NCBI GenBank assembly: GCA_016195915.1
Contig: JACPYS010000006.1
Location: 1-64,000, forward strand
Direction of reading: 5' to 3'
Origin: Betaproteobacteria bacterium
GTDB lineage: Bacteria > Pseudomonadota > Gammaproteobacteria > Burkholderiales > SG8-39
Length of the DNA stretch: 64,000 bases
The notes under the pieces are model-generated. The model searched no databases and was not told where the DNA came from. It saw only the letters and a program-made list of their open reading frames with translations. The translations under genes were made by a program, and so were the position numbers. This document shows positions 56,925 through 64,000 of the stretch, piece after piece. Within the stretch, counting starts at the first letter, position 1. The number at the start of each line of letters is the position of its first letter.

Positions 56925-58109
56925 ATGCGCGAGTTTTCCCGTATCAAACGCCTTCCGCCGTACGTGTTTAACGTCACTGCCGAGTTGAAGATGGTGGCGC
57001 GTCGCCGCGGAGAGGACATCATCGACCTGTCGATGGGAAATCCCGACGGTCCGACGCCCAAGCACATCGTTGACAAGCTGGTCGAGGCTGCGCAGCGACT
57101 GGACACGCATGGCTATTCCGTTTCCAAGGGCATCCCGCGCCTGCGGCGGGCGATCTGCGACTGGTACCAGCGCCGCTACGGCGTCGAGTTCGATCCCGAG
57201 CGCGAGGCCATCGTCACCATCGGCTCCAAGGAAGGCCTCGCGCACCTGATGCTCGCGACGCTCGAGCGCGGCGACACGGTGCTGGTGCCCAATCCGTCCT
57301 ATCCGATCCACATCTACGGCGCGATCATCGCCGGCGGCGACATCCGCTCGGTGCGCATGACGCCCAACGTGGATTTCTTCGCGGAAACCGAGCGCGCGAT
57401 CCGCGAGATGATCCCCAAGCCGAAGATGCTGATCCTGGGCTTTCCTTCGAACCCGACGGCCAAATGCGTCGACCTGCCGTTTTTCGAGCGCGTCGTCGCG
57501 CTCGCACGCGAGCATGACATCCTGGTGGTGCACGACCTCGCCTACGCCGACATCACCTTCGACGGCTATCGCGCGCCGTCCATCATGGAGGTGCCCGGAG
57601 CTCGAGAGGTGGCGGTGGAGTTCTTCACCATGTCCAAGAGCTACAACATGGCGGGCTGGCGCATCGGTTTCATGGTCGGCAACAGGGACCTGGTGCACGC
57701 TCTGGCGCGCATCAAGAGCTACCACGACTACGGCACCTTCGCGCCGCTACAGATCGCCTCGATCATCGCCCTGGACGGACCGCAGGAGTGCGTGGAGGAG
57801 ATCCGCCAGACCTACCAGAAGCGGCGCGACGTGATGGCCAGGGGCCTGCACGAGGCCGGCTGGATGGTCGAGGTGCCGAAGGCCTCGATGTACATCTGGG
57901 CGAAGATTCCCGATGCCTATGCCGCGCTCGGCTCGCTCGAGTTCGCCAAGAAGCTGCTCGCCGATGCGAAGGTCGCGGTGTCGCCCGGCGTCGGCTTCGG
58001 CGACTACGGCGACGATCACGTGCGCATCGCCCTGATCGAAAACGAGCACCGGCTGCGCCAGGCGCTGCGCGGCGTAAAGGACATGTTCAAGAAAGACGGC
58101 CTGCTATGA
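56925..58109 (+). CDS. alaC: alanine transaminase AlaC-type PLP aminotransferase
   Basis: [70 protein letters not shown]. Confidence 0.92.
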   Translation: MREFSRIKRLPPYVFNVTAELKMVARRRGEDIIDLSMGNPDGPTPKHIVDKLVEAAQRLDTHGYSVSKGIPRLRRAICDWYQRRYGVEFDPEREAIVTIGSKEGLAHLMLATLERGDTVLVPNPSYPIHIYGAIIAGGDIRSVRMTPNVDFFAETERAIREMIPKPKMLILGFPSNPTAKCVDLPFFERVVALAREHDILVVHDLAYADITFDGYRAPSIMEVPGAREVAVEFFTMSKSYNMAGWRIGFMVGNRDLVHALARIKSYHDYGTFAPLQIASIIALDGPQECVEEIRQTYQKRRDVMARGLHEAGWMVEVPKASMYIWAKIPDAYAALGSLEFAKKLLADAKVAVSPGVGFGDYGDDHVRIALIENEHRLRQALRGVKDMFKKDGLL

Positions 58110-59416
58110 AGCCCATACGCGTAGGCCTGCTCGGCATCGGCACGGTCGGTGGCGGCACCTGGGAGGTGCTGCGCCGCAATGCCGACGAGATCCAGCGGCG
58201 CGCCGGGCGCGCAATCGAGATCACGGTGGTGGCGGACAAGGCCGTCGCGCATGCGCGCAAGATCGTCGGCAGGCGCGCGCGCGTCACGCCGGACGCGTTC
58301 GAGGTGGTGCGAGGACCGGACGTGGACATCGTGGTTGAATTGATCGGTGGCGATACGGTGGCGAAGGAACTGGTGCTGGAAGCGATCCGCAACGGCAAGC
58401 ATGTCGTCACGGCGAACAAGGCACTGCTCGCGACACACGGCAATGAGATCTTCAAGGCGGCGCAGAAAAAGAGCGTGATGGTCGCGTTCGAGGCGGCGGT
58501 GGCCGGCGGCATCCCGATCATCAAGGCGCTGCGCGAAGGGCTCGCGGCGAACCGCATCGAATGGATCGCCGGCATCATCAACGGGACATCGAACTTCATC
58601 CTGTCCGAGATGCGCGACAAGGGCTTGCCCTTCGCCGCGGTGCTGAAGCAAGCGCAGCAGCGCGGGTACGCCGAGGCCGACCCGAGCTTCGACATCGAAG
58701 GCGTGGATGCCGCGCACAAGCTGACGATCATGAGCGCGATCGCGTTCGGCATTCCGATGCAGCTCGGCAAGGCCTACACCGAGGGCGTCTCGAGACTCAC
58801 CCAGGAGGACATCCGCTACGCGGAGGAACTCGGCTATCGCATCAAGCTCCTCGGCATCACGAAGCGCGCGAAGCATGGCATCGAGCTGCGCGTGCATCCG
58901 ACGCTGGTGCCCACGCGCCGGCTGATCGCCAACGTGGAAGGAGTGATGAATGCCATCCTCGTGAAAGGCGATGCGGTCGGGACAACGATGTACTACGGGG
59001 CCGGAGCCGGCAGCCTGCCCACGGCGAGCGCCGTGGTGGCGGACCTGATCGACGTGACGCGCCTGATTACCGCGGACCCGGAACATCGCGTGCCGCACCT
59101 GGCGTTCCAGCCCGACCGCCTGTCCGACATTCCCATCCTGCCGATGGGCGAAGTCGAAACGTCGTACTACCTGCGCATGCAAGTGCTCGACCGGCCGGGT
59201 GTGCTGGCGGACATTGCGCGCATCCTTGCCGACGGTTCGATCTCGATCGACGCGATGGTGCAGAAGGAGCCCGGCGAGGGCGAGCAGCGCGTCGATATCG
59301 TGATGCTCACCCACCGCGCGCTGGAAAAAAACGTCAACGCGGCGATGAAGAAGATCGAAAAGCTCGCTACCGTCGTGGGCAAGGTGACGCGCATACGCCT
59401 GGAGGAACTGCTGTAA
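58106..59416 (+). CDS. hom: homoserine dehydrogenase
   Basis: [51 protein letters not shown]-terminal ACT domain; ATGA overlap with alaC. Confidence 0.96.
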   Translation: MKPIRVGLLGIGTVGGGTWEVLRRNADEIQRRAGRAIEITVVADKAVAHARKIVGRRARVTPDAFEVVRGPDVDIVVELIGGDTVAKELVLEAIRNGKHVVTANKALLATHGNEIFKAAQKKSVMVAFEAAVAGGIPIIKALREGLAANRIEWIAGIINGTSNFILSEMRDKGLPFAAVLKQAQQRGYAEADPSFDIEGVDAAHKLTIMSAIAFGIPMQLGKAYTEGVSRLTQEDIRYAEELGYRIKLLGITKRAKHGIELRVHPTLVPTRRLIANVEGVMNAILVKGDAVGTTMYYGAGAGSLPTASAVVADLIDVTRLITADPEHRVPHLAFQPDRLSDIPILPMGEVETSYYLRMQVLDRPGVLADIARILADGSISIDAMVQKEPGEGEQRVDIVMLTHRALEKNVNAAMKKIEKLATVVGKVTRIRLEELL

Positions 59417-59436
59417 GGGCTTATACTTCCTGCGCC

Positions 59437-60786
59437 ATGAACCAGAAAGAACAATCCGAGTTTCTCAAGCGCTTCCACAATTCGCTTCCGCCCGAGGACG
59501 ATGCGGAGGTGCGCTCGAAGTCGTTCAGCGAGCGCTACGTGAAGGATCTGCATACCAGCGAAGGTCGCGATCCGATCGGCGAACTCGCGCAAAGCATCAG
59601 CTTTCAGGATAGTGCGGCTTCGTTTCTCTTTACAGGACATCGCGGCGTCGGAAAGACCACGGAACTCAAACGGCTCGCGCGATTGCTCGAGGATGACTTC
59701 GGCTGTACCGCGATACTGGTTGATATGCTTGGTTACGTACAGGAGGCCGAGCCGATCACGGTCGGGGACCTGCTTGCGTCGCTGGTCGGCGCGTTCTCGG
59801 ATCAGTTCGAACTTCGCTATGGAACCGACGCGCGCGCGGAGTCGTATTGGGAACGCCTGCGCAATTTTCTTGTCTCCGAGGTGCAGATTGACACGGTGAC
59901 CGCCTCCGCGGGGCTTCCGGCGCTTTCGAAGGAACAGCTCGGGAAGGTTGACATCAAGCTGGCGCTGAAGACCAATCCGACCTTCAAACAGCAATTGCAG
60001 AAGGCGCTTGACGGTTCGCTGGAGAAGTTTGTCCGACAGGCGCGGCAATACGTCGATGACGTTGTGGGACAGATCAGATTGATAGAGGGGGATTCCGCGC
60101 GCAAGGTGGTTCTGCTGGTGGATTCGCTAGAGAAGCTTCGCGGCTCGGGCGAACGGGCACGCGAGATGTACGAGAGCATCCGAGCCACGTTCGACGGCAA
60201 TGCGGCGAATCTTCGCCTCAATACAATCCATGTCGTGTATTCCGTTCCACCGTTCCTGCCGATTCTGGCCGCGGGCGTTGCAAATGCTTACGGCGGCGGA
60301 TTGTGCGGTCTTCCGCAGGTAAAAGTGTTCCGGACCCCCGACGAAATGAATCGGGGGCGGCAACCGCACCAACCGGGGCTAGATCAATTGCGCAATGTCG
60401 TGGAACGGCGGTTTCCGGAATGGAAAAAGGTTTTTTCCGAAACACAACTCAATCGCCTGGCGATGAACTCCGGTGGAAATTTGCGAATCTACTTCGCGCT
60501 GGTTCGGCGGGTCCTGGTGAAAGCGGCGCGAGTCCCGTTGCCGCTTGCCGGCGACACGTTGCTGGAGTACGCGGAGAACGACATGCGGGCCGAGATGCCG
60601 TTGAGCGAAGAAGATCGCACGTGGCTGCGGCGGATCGTCGAGACGCATGGCATGGGGCTCGACCGGGAAGAAAACGTGGTGACGCTTGCGCGGCTGTTCG
60701 ACGGACATCTCGTTCTCGACTACCGGAACGGCAAGCCGTGGTATGACGTACTTCCGCTGCTGCATCCGCTGCTCGGCGGGAGATAG
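59437..60786 (+). CDS. P-loop ATPase of STAND/AAA type, function unknown
   Basis: Walker A FLFTGHRGVGKTTELKRLARLL, Walker B KVVLLVDSLEKL; 20 bp after hom. Confidence 0.8.
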   Translation: MNQKEQSEFLKRFHNSLPPEDDAEVRSKSFSERYVKDLHTSEGRDPIGELAQSISFQDSAASFLFTGHRGVGKTTELKRLARLLEDDFGCTAILVDMLGYVQEAEPITVGDLLASLVGAFSDQFELRYGTDARAESYWERLRNFLVSEVQIDTVTASAGLPALSKEQLGKVDIKLALKTNPTFKQQLQKALDGSLEKFVRQARQYVDDVVGQIRLIEGDSARKVVLLVDSLEKLRGSGERAREMYESIRATFDGNAANLRLNTIHVVYSVPPFLPILAAGVANAYGGGLCGLPQVKVFRTPDEMNRGRQPHQPGLDQLRNVVERRFPEWKKVFSETQLNRLAMNSGGNLRIYFALVRRVLVKAARVPLPLAGDTLLEYAENDMRAEMPLSEEDRTWLRRIVETHGMGLDREENVVTLARLFDGHLVLDYRNGKPWYDVLPLLHPLLGGR

Positions 60787-60818
60787 CGTGGCCGGACGGA
60801 GATCCGGGAGGCATTCTG

Positions 60819-62484
60819 GTGGGCGCGCACGAAAGCGTTAACGAGGACATCTGGACGGAGTTGCGAGTCCGTCTCGACTGGCAGCCCGGTTTCTCGTTTA
60901 TTCCGCTTTATGCTGACGATCAGGAGTCGGTCGCGGAGCTTCTCTCGCGTGCGAGAGATGTTTTGCAGCTGCGGGCGAAGACCGTGGAGCACCTCGCGCC
61001 ATCAAATCCCGACGGGCTCGCCGAAGCCGTTATCAATGCTGTGCTGAATGCCGAAAGCCTGCACGCGCGGATGGGCGCGCCCTTGTGGGTCGAGCTGCAA
61101 CGCAATCCCTCCGATGCGGCATGGAATACGGCGCGCGAGCAACTGCTCGCACGCCTGAACGAACGACGCTCGGCGCTGGCGCTATCCTGCCCCCGTATGC
61201 TGGTATTGGTATTTCCGACCGCGTACGCAAGAACGCTGCCCGCAGTTGCACCAGACCTCTGGAGCGTGCGGAGCTACAGTGGATTTCTGAAACCCGTGCG
61301 GCGCGAGCGCGAGACCGTGCTGCGTGACCGGGCAGGTCGAACCCCGGATTCCGCGGTCGCGAGGACAGAATTGAGCGCTTCCGTCAACGTCCTGCTGAAT
61401 GAATGGCGCAGATTGACCGTGAATCCCGACGTGCGCCGCGTTTCGCCGAAACCCGGCTTCGAACTCGTTTCGGCCCTGCTTGAGGGCGACCACGTTGTTT
61501 TGGCGAGCGGCGTCGCGCGCGAGGCGGCGGATCTGGCCTCGCGGCGGATGGAGGTTCTTGGCGAGTCCGTCGAGCGCCTGCGTGACACGATGGCAGCGCA
61601 GGTTTTGCTGTCGGAAATCGAAACAGCCCTCGGATCGGCCTCGAAACCACGGAATCACGCCTCTCACGCGGTTGTGCTTTCGAGGCGAATACGCGAATTG
61701 GCGAGCGACACGCCGGAGAGCCTGCGCGATCTGTCGGTGTCGTTGGAAAGGCTCGGGGATGCGGAGCAAGAAGGCGGGCGGCTGGAGGCGGCGCTGGAGG
61801 CGTATCGGGAAAGCCTGGAGCTATCGCGCCAACTGCGAGCGAGTCTGGGGGACACACCGCAGAGCCTGCGCGATCTGTCGTTGTCGTTGAACAGGCTCGG
61901 GGATGCGGAGCGAGAAGGGCGGGCGGCTGGAGGCGGCGCTGGAGGCGTATCGGGAAAGCGTCGATCTGTCGCGCCAACTGCGAGCGAGTCTGGGGGACAC
62001 ACCGCAGAGCCTGCGCGATCTGTCGTTGTCGTTGAACAGGCTCGGGGATGCGGAGCGAGAAGGCGGACGGCTCGAGGCAGCTCTGGAGGCGTATCGGGAG
62101 GATCTTGAGCTATCGCGCCAACTGCGAGCGAGTGTGGGGGACACGCCGCAGAGCCTGCGCGATCTGTCGGTGTCGTTGAGCAACCTCGGGGATGCGGAGC
62201 AAGAAGGCGGGCGGCTGGAGGCGGCGCTGGAGGCGTATCGGGAAAGCCTGGAGCTATCGCGCCAACTGCGAGCGAGTCTGGGGGACACTCGGCAAACGCT
62301 GATGGATTTCCTTTCGTGCCTGCGGCGAATCGCGGTGGCGAGCCGGGCGGCTCGTCGCAATCAGGACGCGGATGCGTTCGAGCGAGAACTCTCGAGTATT
62401 TCAAAGTCGGTCGAAGATCAAGTTCGTGCGCGAAGCGGATTGGTTTCTCCGGGCGGAATGGCTTCGGACGCGGTGCCACGGTGA
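60819..62484 (+). pseudogene. TPR-repeat protein with unassigned N-terminal domain, frameshifted at about 61917
   Basis: N-terminal ORF 60819..62108 passes out of frame at the extra g in gagaagggcggg; the correct TPR frame resumes as 61903..62484. Could be a true frameshift or a sequence error. Confidence 0.8.
61707..62283 (+). repeat. four tandem 144-bp TPR-encoding repeats (second is 145 bp)
   Basis: Repeat starts at 61707, 61851, 61996, 62140; consensus DTPQSLRDLSLSLNRLGDAEREGGRLEAALEAYRESLELSRQLRASLG. Confidence 0.93.
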
Positions 62485-62491
62485 TTTCGGC

Positions 62492-63889
62492 ATGAAATAC
62501 GTTTCCACCCGGGGCGGCGCGCAGCATCAGCGGTTTACCGACATTCTTCTGGAAGGCCTCGCTCCGGATGGAGGCTTGTATGTTCCCGAAGCGTATCCTC
62601 GCGCCGACCTCGAGGCGTGGCGCGACCTAGGCTACGGCGCGCTCGCTTTCGAAATTCTTCACTTGTTCGCCGACGACATTCCGTCCGACGAATTGCGTGC
62701 GCTTACGAGCTTGGCGTATACGAAAGAAGTGTTCGGCACCGACGAAGTCGTGCCACTGAGGACGCTCGAGCCCGGGCTGCACCTGCTCGCTCTGTCGAAC
62801 GGACCGACGCTTGCGTTCAAGGACATGGCGATGCAAATGCTCGGCCACCTGTTCGAGTACGTGCTTGCGAAGCGGGGTCAAGTGCTCAACATCCTCGGCG
62901 CCACTTCCGGGGATACCGGCTCGGCCGCCGAATACGCGATGCGCGGCAAGAAGGGCATCCGCGTCTTCATGCTCTCGCCGCGGGGTCGAATGAGCGCGTT
63001 CCAACGCGCGCAGATGTACTCGTTGCAGGACGCAAACATCTTCAATCTCGAGGTGAATGGCGTGTTCGACGACTGCCAGGACATCGTGAAGACCGTGAAC
63101 GCCGACGCAACCTTCAAGGCACGATTCCGGATCGGGGCGGTGAATTCCATCAACTGGGCGCGGGTCGCCGCACAGATCGTGTATTACTTCTGGGGCTATT
63201 TCCGTGTAACGCGATCAAACGCGGAGCAGGTGTCATTCGCGGTCCCTTCCGGGAATTTTGGCAATATCCACGCCGGCTACGTCGCGCGCTGCATGGGGCT
63301 GCCGATCAAGCGGTTGATTCTCGCCACCAATGAAAACGACGTGCTCGACGAGTTTTTCCGCACCGGGCGCTACCGCGTGCGCGGAAGTACCGAGGTGAAG
63401 GCGACCTCGAGCCCGTCCATGGACATTTCCAAAGCCTCGAACTTCGAGCGCTACGTGTTCGACCTGACGGGCCGCGATCCGGCGCGGTTGAAGGAGTTGT
63501 GGCGGCGGCTTGACCGGGAAGGGATCATCGATCTCTCCGGCACAGCGGAGTTCACGCGCGTGCCCGCCACCGGCTTCGTCTCAGGCTCGAGCACCCACGC
63601 GGACCGGATCGCGACCATCCGCCGCGTATTCGAGCGCTACGGGCGCTTGGTGGATACGCATACCGCGGACGGCGTCAAGGTCTGCCTGGAATTCCGGGAA
63701 CCGGGCGTGCCGCTGATCTGCCTCGAAACCGCCCAACCCGCGAAATTCGCGGAGGCGATCCGCGAGTCGCTCGGGCGCGAGCCCGAGCGGCCGGGAGGAT
63801 ACGAGGATCTGGAACGGCGGCCCGAGCGCTTCGAGGTGATCGAGCCGGACGCCGAGTCGGTGAAGCGCTACATCGTCGCGCACTGCTGA
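62492..63889 (+). CDS. thrC: threonine synthase
   Basis: MKYVSTRGGAQHQRFTDILLEGLAPDGGLYVPEAYP, GPTLAFKDMAMQMLG, ILGATSGDTGSAAEYAMRGKKGI. Confidence 0.97.
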   Translation: MKYVSTRGGAQHQRFTDILLEGLAPDGGLYVPEAYPRADLEAWRDLGYGALAFEILHLFADDIPSDELRALTSLAYTKEVFGTDEVVPLRTLEPGLHLLALSNGPTLAFKDMAMQMLGHLFEYVLAKRGQVLNILGATSGDTGSAAEYAMRGKKGIRVFMLSPRGRMSAFQRAQMYSLQDANIFNLEVNGVFDDCQDIVKTVNADATFKARFRIGAVNSINWARVAAQIVYYFWGYFRVTRSNAEQVSFAVPSGNFGNIHAGYVARCMGLPIKRLILATNENDVLDEFFRTGRYRVRGSTEVKATSSPSMDISKASNFERYVFDLTGRDPARLKELWRRLDREGIIDLSGTAEFTRVPATGFVSGSSTHADRIATIRRVFERYGRLVDTHTADGVKVCLEFREPGVPLICLETAQPAKFAEAIRESLGREPERPGGYEDLERRPERFEVIEPDAESVKRYIVAHC

Positions 63890-64000
63890 TATCGGGACAG
63901 GCGATTGCCAGATTGTGTCAGGCGTGCCGCGCCTGGCGCAACGCGAGCAACGCAGCCGCTATACTCAGCCGATTCAACGTTTTTGACGGCACTAGGACCG

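Noticed and set aside
56464-57106. Single 338-aa minus-strand protein (56090-57106)
   Set aside because: The upstream part is antisense to alaC and Mth938-like genes; the real EamA-like gene begins at 56461
61707-62283. CRISPR or non-coding repeat array
   Set aside because: 144-bp periodicity is 48-aa TPR units in a coding frame

Overview
64 kb of high-GC proteobacterial chromosome, probably a betaproteobacterial sulfur-oxidising chemolithotroph (judged from gene content and order only). From left to right: two SPINDLY/OGT-like TPR glycosyltransferase genes; two tandem type IV pilin genes, each with its own sigma-54-like promoter and terminator; a soxYZAXB operon (minus strand, no soxCD); moaC and a BepA-like protease; a ChrB-domain gene; and a sat-aprB-aprA operon in which sat carries an in-frame TGA. 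Next come a DoxX/ABM/amidohydrolase/isochorismatase/pirin/LysR cluster, DedA-rhodanese, a frameshifted 3' remnant of a second aprA, a second amidohydrolase, a CopG/ParE-type toxin-antitoxin pair, and a CbbQ/CbbO (NorQ/NorD) pair. A probable anti-phage island (about 31-45 kb) holds a Panacea-type antitoxin with a short partner, DUF4145, DUF499 ATPase, DUF3780, DUF1156 methylase, a DUF4062 protein and a PLD-SNF2 helicase, and stops at a tRNA-Leu. It is followed by the core block rnr-rlmB-rpsF-priB-rpsR-rplI-dnaB, phoH/bcp, alaC, hom and thrC. The best candidate for an undescribed system is a two-gene ATPase + TPR-repeat module (59.4-62.5 kb) inserted with minimal spacing between hom and thrC; its TPR gene has 144-bp repeats and a 1-nt frameshift inside one of them. 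Family names come from reading motifs in the translations; no database search was run.
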